Shown one piece after another: positions 17,396 through 26,362 of a stretch of 64,000 bases of DNA. The notes beneath the pieces are model-generated. The model did not search any database and was not told the DNA's origin. It saw nothing but the letters and a program-made list of their open reading frames with translations. The stretch spans positions 1 to 64,000 of the forward strand of contig CAYWIT010000009.1 in NCBI GenBank assembly GCA_964458415.1. The letters run 5' to 3'. This DNA is from CAYWIT01 sp964458415. Lineage in GTDB: Bacteria > Pseudomonadota > Alphaproteobacteria > Micavibrionales > UBA2020. Positions within the stretch are counted from its first letter, which is position 1. Each line of letters opens with the position of its first letter. Both the position numbers and the translations under genes were made by a program.

Positions 17396-17851
17396 ATGAT
17401 CAAGCTTAGCAAAATGACGGATTATGCTGTCGTCACCATGGTAACACTGGCGCGAGAGCCGGGAATACCACGCAGTGCGCATTACTTGTCGGGAAAGACG
17501 GGGGTTCCCGAACCGACAATAGCTAAAATCCTGAAAACACTGGCGCATGAGAAATTGGTGGAATCCGTGCGTGGGGCGACCGGAGGCTATAGCGTTAATC
17601 GTCCGGCAGAAGAAATATCTGTCATTGAAGTTATCACGGCGATGGAAGGCGCGATTGCTATCGTGTCTTGCATTGACGGTAATGATGATGCCTGTGCGGC
17701 AGAACACAAATGTCCGGTTAAGGGCGGCTGGGAGCCTGTTAACAATGCAATTAAAATGGCTTTGGAGAAAGTAAAGCTTTCTGATCTGTCCTTATCTGTC
17801 TGTGACAAAACATATGATTTTATGGCGGAGGCAAATGCCAGTAACGCATGA
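17396..17851 (+). CDS. Rrf2-family SUF operon regulator (IscR/SufR-like)
   Basis: A 151-residue winged-helix repressor of the Rrf2 family, SUF-regulator subgroup. The DNA-binding part is MIKLSKMTDYAVVTMVTLAR through VPEPTIAKILKTLAHEKLV and GATGGYSVNRP. A cluster-ligating segment has three cysteines, SCIDGNDDACAAEHKCPVKGGW (about residues 93-114), consistent with [2Fe-2S] or [4Fe-4S] sensing. It heads the suf operon, overlapping sufB by 17 bases, and has the palindromic operator 30 bases upstream. I infer repression of suf when clusters are plentiful. Start ATG 17396. Confidence 0.9.
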   Translation: MIKLSKMTDYAVVTMVTLAREPGIPRSAHYLSGKTGVPEPTIAKILKTLAHEKLVESVRGATGGYSVNRPAEEISVIEVITAMEGAIAIVSCIDGNDDACAAEHKCPVKGGWEPVNNAIKMALEKVKLSDLSLSVCDKTYDFMAEANASNA

Positions 17852-19286
17852 AACGATTGAAACAGTGCAGGCGCTGGATCGGAAATACGAGGCAGGCTTC
17901 GTAACCGACGTCGAGAGCGATCGTGCGCCCAAAGGACTGAGCGAAGATATCGTCCGCTTTATTTCTGCTAAAAAACAGGAGCCGGAATGGCTTCTGGAAC
18001 AGCGCTTGATGGCTTATCGGCACTGGCTGACAATGCCGGAGCCGCAATGGGCAAAGGTCAGCTTTCCTCCGATTGATTATCAGGATGCTTATTACTATGC
18101 CGCGCCAAAAACAGCAGGGCGGCCTAAAAGCCTGGATGAAGTTGATCCCAAATTGCTGGAGACTTACAAGAAACTTGGCATTCCTCTGCGTGAGCAGGCG
18201 ATGCTGGCGGGCGTCGCCGTAGATGCCGTTTTTGACAGCGTTTCTGTTGTCACGACATTCCGTGAAAAGCTGAAAAGCGCGGGGGTTGTTTTTTGTTCCA
18301 TTTCTGAAGCCGTGCGGGATTATCCCGAACTGCTTAAAAAGTATATGGGATCGGTCGTTCCTTATACCGATAATAAGCATGCATGTCTGAACGCGGCGGT
18401 ATTTACTGATGGAACTTTTGTTTATATTCCGGAAGGTGTGCGCTGCCCGATGGAACTGTCTACTTACTTCCGCATCAATGAAGCGAAGACGGGACAGTTT
18501 GAACGTACTTTGATTATTGCCGAAAAGGGTTCCTATGTGAGCTATCTTGAGGGATGCACTGCTCCCAAGCGTGATGAAAACCAGATGCATGCGGCAGTGG
18601 TCGAGTTAATCGCCATGGAGGATGCGGAAATCAAGTACTCCACAGTGCAGAACTGGTATCCCGGCGATGAGAACGGCAAGGGCGGTATTTACAATTTTGT
18701 CACCAAACGGGGCATTTGCAGAGGGGCGCGTTCAAAAATATCCTGGACGCAGGTTGAAACCGGGTCGGCGATCACGTGGAAATATCCCAGCTGCATTCTG
18801 CAGGGGGATAATAGTATCGGCGAATTTTACTCGGTTGCGCTTACCAATAACTACCAGCAGGCAGATACAGGCACCAAGATGATTCATCTTGGCAAAAACA
18901 CGCGTTCCCGCATCATTGCGAAAGGCATTTCCGCGGGCAAGTCGAACAGCACTTATCGCGGTCTGGTGCGTATTTCCGGCAAGGCGGAAAATGCCCGCAA
19001 CTACACGCAATGCGACAGCCTGCTGATCGGTCAAAATTGCGGGGCGCATACGGTGCCTTATATTGAAAACAGAAACCCGACAGCTGTACTGGAACATGAA
19101 GCGACGACATCGCGCATCAGCGAGGATCAGCTGTTTTATTGCCGCCAGCGCGGTATTCCGCAAGAGGAGGCTCTGACGCTGATCGTCAACGGGTTCTGCC
19201 GTGAAGTTTTGCAACATCTGCCGATGGAATTTGCAGTCGAGGCACAGAAGCTCGTCGCGATTTCGTTGGAGGGGAGCGTAGGATGA
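17835..19286 (+). CDS. sufB: Fe-S cluster assembly scaffold SufB
   Basis: Core scaffold subunit of the SufBC2D complex, on which [Fe-S] clusters are built in the cytosol. The 483-residue protein contains EGVRCPMELSTYFRINEAKTG, YLEGCTAPKRDENQMHAAVVEL, the C-terminal SufBD beta-helix region (SWTQVETGSAITWKYPS) and CDSLLIGQNCGAHTVPYIE. I chose ATG 17835, preceded by GGAGG at 17827-17831; a longer frame from 17802 adds 11 residues from within the regulator gene. Its stop overlaps the sufC start (ATGA). Confidence 0.97.
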   Translation: MPVTHETIETVQALDRKYEAGFVTDVESDRAPKGLSEDIVRFISAKKQEPEWLLEQRLMAYRHWLTMPEPQWAKVSFPPIDYQDAYYYAAPKTAGRPKSLDEVDPKLLETYKKLGIPLREQAMLAGVAVDAVFDSVSVVTTFREKLKSAGVVFCSISEAVRDYPELLKKYMGSVVPYTDNKHACLNAAVFTDGTFVYIPEGVRCPMELSTYFRINEAKTGQFERTLIIAEKGSYVSYLEGCTAPKRDENQMHAAVVELIAMEDAEIKYSTVQNWYPGDENGKGGIYNFVTKRGICRGARSKISWTQVETGSAITWKYPSCILQGDNSIGEFYSVALTNNYQQADTGTKMIHLGKNTRSRIIAKGISAGKSNSTYRGLVRISGKAENARNYTQCDSLLIGQNCGAHTVPYIENRNPTAVLEHEATTSRISEDQLFYCRQRGIPQEEALTLIVNGFCREVLQHLPMEFAVEAQKLVAISLEGSVG

Positions 19287-20041
19287 CCATGCTGAAAATT
19301 GAAAACCTGCACGTCGTAGTGGAGGGAAAAGCGGTTCTGAAAGGCATTGATCTGGCCGTAGAGGCGGGGCAGGTTCATGCCATCATGGGGCCGAACGGTT
19401 CAGGAAAGTCCACGCTGTCGCATGTTCTTGCGGGGCGGGAAGGTTATGAGATTACAGAGGGCAAGGTGGTCTTTATGGGACAGGATCTTCTGACGCTGGC
19501 GCCGGAAGATCGCGCTGCGTTGGGCCTCTTTCTGGCATTCCAGTATCCGGTAGAGATTCCCGGTGTGAGCACGACCACTTTTTTGAAAACGGCGCTGAAC
19601 GCCATTCGCAAAAAACGCGGCGAAAAAGAGATGGATCCGGTGTCTTTCCTCAAATTGCAAAAGCAGAAAATGGCACAGCTGGGCATGAATGCCGATATGC
19701 TCAAGCGCGGCGTCAATGTCGGGTTTTCCGGCGGCGAGAAAAAGCGTAACGAGGCGCTGCAACTGGCAATGCTGGAGCCAAAACTGGCTATTCTTGATGA
19801 AACCGACAGCGGTCTTGATATCGATGCGCTCAAGATCGTGGCAGAGGGCGTTAATGCGCTGCGTACACCGGAGCGTTCTTTCGTCGTGATCACTCATTAT
19901 CAGCGCTTGCTGGATTATATCAAGCCGGACGTTGTGCACGTTCTGGCTGATGGACGTATCCGCAAAACAGGCGGGCCGGATCTGGCGCTTGAGCTGGAGC
20001 GCGATGGCTATGCCGCCTATTATAATGGAGAGGCTGCGTGA
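19283..20041 (+). CDS. sufC: Fe-S assembly ATPase SufC
   Basis: ABC-type ATPase of SufBC2D. The 252-residue protein has Walker A GPNGSGKSTLSHVL (about residues 36-49), a Q-loop AFQYPVEIPG, the signature FSGGEKKRNEALQLAML, and Walker B LAILDETDSGLDIDALK. The switch His is in VVITHYQRLLDYI. Length and motifs are standard. It overlaps sufB and sufD by four bases each, so the three subunits are translationally coupled. Confidence 0.97.
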   Translation: MTMLKIENLHVVVEGKAVLKGIDLAVEAGQVHAIMGPNGSGKSTLSHVLAGREGYEITEGKVVFMGQDLLTLAPEDRAALGLFLAFQYPVEIPGVSTTTFLKTALNAIRKKRGEKEMDPVSFLKLQKQKMAQLGMNADMLKRGVNVGFSGGEKKRNEALQLAMLEPKLAILDETDSGLDIDALKIVAEGVNALRTPERSFVVITHYQRLLDYIKPDVVHVLADGRIRKTGGPDLALELERDGYAAYYNGEAA

Positions 20042-21366
20042 ATTCCTCATCGGCATTTCTGAAAGAAGTAACGCCAAAAACGGAATCCCTGCCGTGGCTT
20101 GCGGATGCAGAGTCGTTGCGTGCAGAGAAATCTGTGTCTTGGGTCAAGGCGCTGCGTGAAACGGGGGCAGAGGCTTTTGCGGGTCATGGGCTGCCGTCAC
20201 CGAAGGAAGAAGGCTGGCAGTATACGAGCCTGCGTTCATTGTCTGAGGAGCGGTATCGCTATTCAACCGCGCCAGTTGTTTTTGATGGCAATGATTTGCC
20301 GCCGCTTCTGCTCGAAAATGCGCACCGGATTGTTGTTGTAAACGGTCAGTATCAAGCTGACCTGAGCGCCGTACCTGAGGGGGCACGTGTTCTGTCATTG
20401 ATGCAGGCCGCAGAGGAGGGCATGGAGGGATTGGAACAGCATCTGGCTGAAGTGGGCGATCTCGCGCGGGCGCCGTTCCGTGCGCTCAACGCCGCTTACC
20501 TGCGTGACGGGTTTGTTTTGAAGATCGCGACAAATTGGGAGATTGATGTCCCCGTTGAGGTTTTGTTTCTCAATACAGGTGGATCAGGTAAAAATCTTCC
20601 CGCTTTTTACCCGCGTGTCTTGTATTGGCTTGAACGCGGCAGCCGCCTGACGCTTCTGGAGCGGCATGTCGGGAATGGGTGCTATTTCACTGACAGTGAC
20701 GTTCATATTGCCCAAGAAGCAGATTCGGTCCTGAAATATTACCGTTTTGTTGCAGAATCCGATGCTGCAAGTGCCTTGCATCAGGTTGCCTTGCAGATAG
20801 AAAAAAATGCGTCTTTTGAAGCGTTTAGCATGGCTTACGGGGGGCGGCTGGTGCGGCAGGATTTTCAAATGCGCTTGATTGATTCTGGAATTTCAGCTAG
20901 TATCACCGGTGCGTATTTGCTGAAAGGCCAGCAGGTGCATGATTTCACCATATTGGCCGATCATTTTGAACCTGACGGAAAATCCGTCCAGCATTTTAAG
21001 GGAGTTATAGATGATAAAGCTCGTGCAATTTTCCAAGGGAAAATACATGTACGTCGTTCTGCACAAAAAACAAATGGATACCAGTCTCATCATGCGCTAT
21101 TGCTCTCCCGAGAAGCTGAAGCAAGCGCAAAACCGGAACTAGAGATATACGCAGACGATGTGAAGTGCAGTCATGGCGCTACGTCCGGGCAACTGGATAT
21201 GGAGGCGCTTTTTTATTTGCGCAGCCGCGGTATCCCTCATGACGAGGCGCGGGCGCTGTTGATCCGGTCATATCTGGAAGACGTGCTCGTCAATGTGACG
21301 GATGAATCCGTGCGCGATATATATGCACAGAAAATCCTGGCATGGCTGGAGGAAAGATGCAGGTAA
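20038..21366 (+). CDS. sufD: Fe-S cluster assembly protein SufD
   Basis: SufB paralogue that completes the SufBC2D scaffold. The 442-residue protein has the divergent helical N-terminus (SLPWLADAESLRAEK; PSPKEEGWQYTSLRSL, where the PKEEGWxYT motif is characteristic). The SufBD beta-helix ends in DDVKCSHGATSGQLDMEALF, with the conserved Cys-His-Gly-Ala used at the SufB-SufD interface, and FYLRSRGIPHDEARALL. Start GTG 20038 overlaps the sufC stop (GTGA). Confidence 0.95.
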   Translation: MNSSSAFLKEVTPKTESLPWLADAESLRAEKSVSWVKALRETGAEAFAGHGLPSPKEEGWQYTSLRSLSEERYRYSTAPVVFDGNDLPPLLLENAHRIVVVNGQYQADLSAVPEGARVLSLMQAAEEGMEGLEQHLAEVGDLARAPFRALNAAYLRDGFVLKIATNWEIDVPVEVLFLNTGGSGKNLPAFYPRVLYWLERGSRLTLLERHVGNGCYFTDSDVHIAQEADSVLKYYRFVAESDAASALHQVALQIEKNASFEAFSMAYGGRLVRQDFQMRLIDSGISASITGAYLLKGQQVHDFTILADHFEPDGKSVQHFKGVIDDKARAIFQGKIHVRRSAQKTNGYQSHHALLLSREAEASAKPELEIYADDVKCSHGATSGQLDMEALFYLRSRGIPHDEARALLIRSYLEDVLVNVTDESVRDIYAQKILAWLEERCR

Positions 21367-22592
21367 TGCCGATGCAAAGAAGAACAGGCAGCATCAAGGA
21401 CGACTTTCCGATTTTATCGCGGAAGGTCAACGGACGGCCTGTGACTTTTCTGGACAGTGCGGCATCGGCGCAGAAACCGCAGGCTGTTATTGATGCCATG
21501 AGCCGTGTGATGACCGGGCATTACGCCAATATTCATCGTGGAGTTTATGAGTTTGGCGCGAAAACCAGCGCGGCATTCGAAGCAGCACGGGAGAAAATCG
21601 CGCGCTTTATCAATGCTGCCGCGGCAGGAGAGATTGTCTTTACGCGCAACGCGACGGAGGCGATCAATCTTGTGGCGGCCACTTGGGGTGAAAAATATTT
21701 GCAGGCCGGAGATGAAATTATTCTGACCGGGCTGGAGCATCACGCCAATATTGTGTCGTGGTATTTCCTGAAAGAGAAAAAAGGCATAGTGCTGAAAGTC
21801 GTGCCGGTTTGCGCGGATGGCAGCCTGGATATGGCGGCCTATGAAAAGCTTTTATCTCCAAAAACAAAACTTCTTGCTGTAACCCAGATGTCGAACGCAC
21901 TTGGAACGATAACGCCGGTTGCGGAAATGGTTGCAAAGGCCAAATCGGCGGGCGCCGTGACGCTGGTGGACGGCAGTCAGGGGATTGTCCATCTGGGCGT
22001 GGATGTGCAAGCGCTTGGTTGCGATTTCTATGTGTTTTCCGGTCATAAATTGTTTGGCCCTTCCGGTATCGGTGTCCTTTATGGCCGTGCGGACGTTCTG
22101 GAATCCATGCCGCCGTATCAGGGCGGCGGGGAGATGATTGAACAGGTGACGTTCGATAAAATCACTTTCCGTGAACCGCCGTATCGCTTCGAAGCGGGGA
22201 CTCCGGCGATTGTCGAGGCGATTGGTCTGGGGGCGGCAATAGATTATCTGGGCGGCATAGATCTCGCCGCTGCGCATGCGCAGGAACAAGTGTTACTGCA
22301 TGCGGCAGAAAAGCGACTGCGGGATATTCCCGGCGTAAGAATCCTGTCAAACGCGCCTGAACGGGCCTCCATTCTTTCCTTTACAATGGAAGGGGGGCAT
22401 CCGCACGATGTGGCAACGGTTCTGGACCAACTGGGGATTGCCGTACGGGCGGGGCATCATTGTGCGCAGCCGCTAATGAAGGCTCTGGGGGTTACAGCGA
22501 CAGTGCGCGCTTCATTCACAATTTATAATACGATGGATGACGTAGTAAGTCTTGCCGAAGGTGTTACCAAGGCGCGGGAGCTATTGTCATGA
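21357..22592 (+). CDS. sufS: Cysteine desulfurase SufS
   Basis: Pyridoxal-phosphate enzyme that releases sulfur from cysteine for SUF. The 411-residue protein has FLDSAASAQKP, the PLP-lysine segment FSGHKLFGPSGIGVLYG (Lys about residue 226) and the persulfide-carrying cysteine in RAGHHCAQPLM (about residue 365). Start choice: ATG 21357 sits just after GGAGGAAAG; ATG 21366 (TAATG overlap with the sufD stop) and ATG 21342 are alternatives. No sufE or sufU sulfur acceptor is in the operon, so one must act from elsewhere. Confidence 0.95.
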   Translation: MQVMPMQRRTGSIKDDFPILSRKVNGRPVTFLDSAASAQKPQAVIDAMSRVMTGHYANIHRGVYEFGAKTSAAFEAAREKIARFINAAAAGEIVFTRNATEAINLVAATWGEKYLQAGDEIILTGLEHHANIVSWYFLKEKKGIVLKVVPVCADGSLDMAAYEKLLSPKTKLLAVTQMSNALGTITPVAEMVAKAKSAGAVTLVDGSQGIVHLGVDVQALGCDFYVFSGHKLFGPSGIGVLYGRADVLESMPPYQGGGEMIEQVTFDKITFREPPYRFEAGTPAIVEAIGLGAAIDYLGGIDLAAAHAQEQVLLHAAEKRLRDIPGVRILSNAPERASILSFTMEGGHPHDVATVLDQLGIAVRAGHHCAQPLMKALGVTATVRASFTIYNTMDDVVSLAEGVTKARELLS

Positions 22593-22996
22593 TGAAGCAA
22601 TTTGCCGATGAAGATATGATCCGGAATGCTGTCGGGGATGAAGAAACCAGACGTATGATGCGACCGCCGGAAACAGAGGCAACGGAAGATCATCCGCTCT
22701 GGACAGGGATTGAGGCGGCGTTGCGTGAAGTTTACGACCCGGAAATCCCCGTTAATATTTATGAATTGGGACTGATTTACAAGGTTGACATCGCGGCGGA
22801 TACGAACAATGTTTATGTCGAGATGACTTTGACATCCCCCGGTTGCCCGGTCGCGGGAGAAATGCCGGGGATGATCGAAAGCGCTCTCCGGACAGTGGAG
22901 GGCGTTGGCGATGTTACTGTGGAACTTGTCTGGGACCCGCCTTGGGACCCGATGATGATGGCTGAAACGGCAAAACTGCAATTGAATATGTTTTAA
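22589..22996 (+). CDS. sufT: SUF-associated DUF59/MIP18-family Fe-S assembly protein (SufT-like)
   Basis: A 135-residue protein of the MIP18/DUF59 family that helps mature Fe-S proteins. It has the family core: ALREVYDPEIPVNIYELGLIY (about residues 45-65) and the cysteine motif LTSPGCPVAGEMP (about 83-95), plus the C-terminal WDPPWDPMMMAETAKLQL. The first 38 residues are charged and variable. Start ATG 22589 overlaps the sufS stop by four bases; a second ATG follows immediately. Confidence 0.88.
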   Translation: MMKQFADEDMIRNAVGDEETRRMMRPPETEATEDHPLWTGIEAALREVYDPEIPVNIYELGLIYKVDIAADTNNVYVEMTLTSPGCPVAGEMPGMIESALRTVEGVGDVTVELVWDPPWDPMMMAETAKLQLNMF

Positions 22997-23015
22997 CAAA
23001 CGGAGGAAACTGAAA

Positions 23016-23360
23016 ATGACGCAACCACAACTTATCACACTGACTGACAATGCCGCTGCTCATATTAAATCGCTGATCGCGGAAGCTCCGGCGGATCAGA
23101 AAATTCTGGGTGTACGCATTGGCGTAACGGCGACAGGCTGTTCGGGCATGAGCTACAGCCTTGAATATGCGACATCGGAGAATCCGCTGGATATTGCCAT
23201 TACGGAGAAGGATATTAAAATCTATGTCGATTCCAAGGCTCAATTGTATGTAGCCGGGATGGAAATGGACTATCACGAGGATAAATTCGAATCCGGATTT
23301 GTCTTCAATAATCCGAATGCGGCAGGCCATTGCGGTTGTGGTAAATCATTCCGTACCTGA
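23016..23360 (+). CDS. sufA: A-type Fe-S carrier SufA
   Basis: A-type carrier that accepts clusters from SufBCD and passes them to apoproteins. The 114-residue protein has the three conserved cysteines: VTATGCSGMSYSLEYA (Cys about residue 43) and the C-terminal GHCGCGKSF (about 106-114). Start ATG 23016 follows a GGAGGAA ribosome site. Last gene of the operon; the convergent gene begins its stop about 100 bases on. Confidence 0.95.
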   Translation: MTQPQLITLTDNAAAHIKSLIAEAPADQKILGVRIGVTATGCSGMSYSLEYATSENPLDIAITEKDIKIYVDSKAQLYVAGMEMDYHEDKFESGFVFNNPNAAGHCGCGKSFRT

Positions 23361-23381
23361 TCAATTGCTATTGAACTTTAA

Positions 23382-23451
23382 TCCGGGTGTTTGCTGAAAT
23401 GTTTTGGCTTTTTAGCTGGGGCCTTTTGGCGACACCCGGAATTATTTCAGC
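23382..23451. terminator. Interleaved inverted repeats at the end of the suf operon
   Basis: Two perfect complementary pairs interleave: TCCGGGTGT (23382-23390) with ACACCCGGA (23432-23440), 9 bp, and GCTGAAAT (23393-23400) with ATTTCAGC (23444-23451), 8 bp. Their order, A B A' B', is that of a pseudoknot or of two mutually exclusive hairpins. It lies between the convergent sufA and MBL genes, where a bidirectional terminator is expected, but no long T-run follows either stem. Confidence 0.4.
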
Positions 23452-23457
23452 CGCTTG

Positions 23458-24492
23458 TTAGCCTGATCGATAAAGCGCATGGCCATTTTGAAAAGACTTT
23501 TTCAAGCGTCCCGCTTTTTCTTCATAGACAAGATGCGACAGCGTTTCCCCAAGCGCGAAAAAAAGGTCTCCCGGTTTCAGCTTGCGGTGTGAAAAAAGCT
23601 TTTCCATGATTTCCAGTGCGGTTTGCGGCTGGTCCGCGCAAATGGTCTGCAGTTTCTCAAATCGTTCCTGATGATGGGCTTTCAGTTCCTTGATGCGACG
23701 GTGCAGTCCGTGAAAGGGAACCCCATGCGAGGGCAGAACAGTGACATCGTCGGGAATTTTTTCCATGACAGCATCAAGCGTTTTCAGGTAATCGTCGAGA
23801 GGATTGTGTTCTGGCGCATTCCCCGGAAAAAAACTGATATTCGGGCTGATGTCGGGCAGGACAATATCGCCGGAAATAAAAACTTTTTCTTCCGGCTGAT
23901 AAAGGCAGGCATGCTCGGGGCAATGACCGCTGCCACCGATGATGCGCCAGAGCCTGCCGCCAAGCGTCACGGTTTCTCCAGGGGTGACAAAATGAGGAGC
24001 ATCAGGTGGCGGTGAAATTATTTTTTGATAGAGCATCCTCTTTTCAAGCAATTGCGCGAGGAGCCCTTTCTCAACGCCAGCCTCGTGATAATGGGCGGTA
24101 TATTGAGAAGTCAAGAGATCATGCGCGGCAGGGTCGGTGAGAGAGCGGATCATGCCGAATTCACCCGGTGTGATCTGGATCGGGATACCTGTGCGTTCTG
24201 CCAGCCATCCGGCCAATCCAAAATGATCCGGATGGAAATGGGTGATAAAGATATTTTCGACAGGTTTTTCGATGCACGTTTTCTGAAAAAAACCCTCCCA
24301 GTGACCGCGTGTTTCCGGAGAGTTAAAGCCACTGTCAACAATTGTCCAGCCAGTCGGGCTTTCCATCAGCCAGAGGTTGATATGGTTAAGGTCCATGGGA
24401 AGGGGCATACGGAGCCAGTGCAGGCCATGGCCAATAGCCATATGTTGTCCGGCTTCAGGTATTGACGTGTGGGCAGGAATATAGGTTTTCAA
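23458..24492 (-). CDS. MBL-fold metallo-hydrolase
   Basis: A 344-residue metallo-beta-lactamase-fold enzyme. The zinc-binding signature HFHPDHFGLAGWL (about residues 84-96) is followed by downstream ligands in GGSGHCPEHACLYQ (His about 185) and SGDIVLPDISPN (Asp about 204). A C-terminal helical extension (LKAHHQERFEKL through PGDLFFALGETLSHLVYEEKAG) resembles the family with a winged-helix tail, related to GloB-like and LACTB2-like hydrolases. The substrate is unknown. Start ATG 24492. It is convergent with sufA and divergent from the HIT gene. Confidence 0.85.
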   Translation of the reverse strand: MKTYIPAHTSIPEAGQHMAIGHGLHWLRMPLPMDLNHINLWLMESPTGWTIVDSGFNSPETRGHWEGFFQKTCIEKPVENIFITHFHPDHFGLAGWLAERTGIPIQITPGEFGMIRSLTDPAAHDLLTSQYTAHYHEAGVEKGLLAQLLEKRMLYQKIISPPPDAPHFVTPGETVTLGGRLWRIIGGSGHCPEHACLYQPEEKVFISGDIVLPDISPNISFFPGNAPEHNPLDDYLKTLDAVMEKIPDDVTVLPSHGVPFHGLHRRIKELKAHHQERFEKLQTICADQPQTALEIMEKLFSHRKLKPGDLFFALGETLSHLVYEEKAGRLKKSFQNGHALYRSG

Positions 24493-24580
24493 TAACTTTC
24501 TCCTGATTGTCTTTGGATATTAACGAATTATTCGCATTTTGGGAGCCATATTCGTAGAGGAAGGAAAAAGGAGCGCAACG

Positions 24581-24994
24581 TTGGGATTTATACTGGATAG
24601 CAGACTGGAAGAAAGCTCGTTTTATATCGATGATTGGCCGTTATGTCGCGTTTCTCTTCGGAATGACAGGACATATCCATGGCTTTATCTTGTTCCGCGT
24701 CGTGATGACGTTATAGAAATAGACGATTTGCCTATGGACGAGCGGCGGCTTTTGATAGAGGAGGTCGCACGTGCAGGCCGGGCATTAAGCCAGCTTTACG
24801 ATCCGGCAAAAATTAATACAGCGGCTCTTGGAAATATCGTGCCGCAGCTTCATATTCACGTATTCGGGCGGTTTACGACGGATCCGGCCTGGCCAAAGCC
24901 AGTGTGGGCTGTACAGACGAATGAAATTCCCTATACTGAAGATGAAAAGAATACGGAGATACAGAAATTAAAGAAATGTTTCTCCGCAATATAA
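24581..24994 (+). CDS. HIT-domain protein
   Basis: A 137-residue histidine-triad-fold protein, a family of nucleotide hydrolases and transferases. It contains DDWPLCRVSLRNDRTYPWLYLVPRR and the triad segment NIVPQLHIHVFGRF (about residues 85-98). The motif reads HxHxF, so the third histidine of the classical HxHxHxx is absent, as is usual in this bacterial subgroup. I chose TTG 24581, preceded by AAGGAG at 24568-24573; an upstream TTG at 24539 lacks a ribosome site. Alone between divergent MBL and co-directional HAD genes. Confidence 0.8.
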   Translation: MGFILDSRLEESSFYIDDWPLCRVSLRNDRTYPWLYLVPRRDDVIEIDDLPMDERRLLIEEVARAGRALSQLYDPAKINTAALGNIVPQLHIHVFGRFTTDPAWPKPVWAVQTNEIPYTEDEKNTEIQKLKKCFSAI

Positions 24995-25014
24995 TGTGAA
25001 GGGAATAATCTGGC

Positions 25015-25944
25015 ATGACGACGATGACTTCCTGCCAAGGGCTCTACGAACTGATGGATAGCTACGACGGGTTTATTCTGGACCAGTGGGGCGTATTGCA
25101 TAACGGGATCCAGCCTTATGATGGCGTTATTGATACGCTTGGGAATCTCAAGCAGCGCAGGAAGCAGGTTGTTATTCTTTCAAATTCGGCCAAACGCTCT
25201 GATGACAACGTCGAGCGGCTCAAGAAACTGGGAATCAAGCCTTCGCATTACAAAGCCGTCGTTACGGCAGGGGAAGTGGCCTGGCAGGGACTGAAAGACC
25301 AGAAGGAAGCGCCATTCAAAGGGCTGGGCAGGAAGTGTTATCTTGTCGCGCGGCCAGATGACAAATCTCTTCTGCAGGGACTTGATGTGGAGCTTGTCTC
25401 TGATATTGAAGAGGCGCAATTTATTCTGATTACAAGTTTTGATTCAACTTCTCAAAAGCTGGAGGACCTTGATCCGGTTTTTAAAAAGGCTGTGGGCAAA
25501 AGGCTCCCGGCTATTTGCGCCAACCCGGACATGGTCACGGTCTACGGACAGGAACGGGCGCCTGGGCCGGGGGCAATTGCAAAGAGGTATCATGAGCTTG
25601 GCGGGATGACGCATCTGATCGGCAAACCACATAAAACGATCTTCCGGTTCGCGCTTGGTCTTTTTGATAAAGTGATTCCCTCGCGTATTCTGGTCATTGG
25701 AGATTCTCTTCAGCATGATATCGCAGGCGGCATCGGAGCAGATCTTGATACGGGCTTTATTACATCAGGTATCCATGCCAGCGCTTTCAAGACCGGTATG
25801 ACGCCGGAGCAGATTCGTAAAGCGATGGAGCATTTGGCGCAAAACTATGGCGGCATCCGGCCCAACTGGGTGCTGGAAAGCCTGATTTGGCAGACTCCTG
25901 AGGCCGCATTGCGTGAACGGGAACGCGCGCGGATGAAGGAATAA
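25015..25944 (+). CDS. HAD-superfamily class IIA hydrolase (TIGR01459-type)
   Basis: A 309-residue predicted phosphatase. HAD motif I is DGFILDQWGVLHNGIQPY (nucleophile Asp about residue 22), motif II is VVILSNSAKRSD, and motif IV is ILVIGDSLQHDIAGGIGADLDTGFIT. The class IIA cap lies between motifs II and III. The DQWGVLHNG form identifies the alphaproteobacterial subfamily of unknown substrate. Start ATG 25015, 20 bases after the HIT gene, suggesting co-transcription with it and with the mucR-like gene four bases downstream. Confidence 0.87.
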   Translation: MTTMTSCQGLYELMDSYDGFILDQWGVLHNGIQPYDGVIDTLGNLKQRRKQVVILSNSAKRSDDNVERLKKLGIKPSHYKAVVTAGEVAWQGLKDQKEAPFKGLGRKCYLVARPDDKSLLQGLDVELVSDIEEAQFILITSFDSTSQKLEDLDPVFKKAVGKRLPAICANPDMVTVYGQERAPGPGAIAKRYHELGGMTHLIGKPHKTIFRFALGLFDKVIPSRILVIGDSLQHDIAGGIGADLDTGFITSGIHASAFKTGMTPEQIRKAMEHLAQNYGGIRPNWVLESLIWQTPEAALRERERARMKE

Positions 25945-25948
25945 TTGA

Positions 25949-26359
25949 ATGGACGACGAGAAGGTCAGAGCGAATCTGCTGGCCCATACGGCGCAGATCG
26001 TTTCCGCTTATGCCGCCCACAACGCCGTACATGATCTTCCTGCACTGATGCGGCAGGTGTTTGCAACGTTAAAGAGCCTGTCTTTGGGCGAGGAAGGGCA
26101 TCATCATGATCAGGGCCTGCACCCAGCCGTCCCAATTAAAAAATCTGTCATGCCTGATTATATCGTCTGTCTTGAAGATGGCAAAAAATTGAAGATGCTC
26201 AAACGGCATTTGAAAACAGCCTATGGAATGACGCCGGAACAGTATCGCGAGAAATGGGCTTTACCGGCTGATTATCCGATGGTGGCGCCAAAATATGCCG
26301 AAAAGCGGAGCAGCCTTGCCCGTGAAAGTGGTCTTGGTACCAGTCGCGGGGATAAATAG
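25949..26359 (+). CDS. MucR/Ros-family transcriptional regulator
   Basis: A 136-residue alphaproteobacterial zinc-finger regulator. The C-terminal domain shows the family signature SVMPDYIVCLEDGKKLKMLKRHL then MTPEQYREKWALPADYPMVAP. The finger reads C-x2-D-x9-H, with Asp in place of the second Cys and Tyr (TAYG) where Ros has His; this form is common outside rhizobia. MucR proteins bind AT-rich DNA and control envelope, motility and cell-cycle genes. Start ATG 25949, four bases after the HAD gene. Confidence 0.87.
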   Translation: MDDEKVRANLLAHTAQIVSAYAAHNAVHDLPALMRQVFATLKSLSLGEEGHHHDQGLHPAVPIKKSVMPDYIVCLEDGKKLKMLKRHLKTAYGMTPEQYREKWALPADYPMVAPKYAEKRSSLARESGLGTSRGDK

Positions 26360-26362
26360 CGT

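Noticed and set aside
25949..26359. MucR zinc finger with missing ligands as a novelty
   Set aside because: The C-x2-D form with Tyr replacing the last His is widespread among MucR proteins outside rhizobia.
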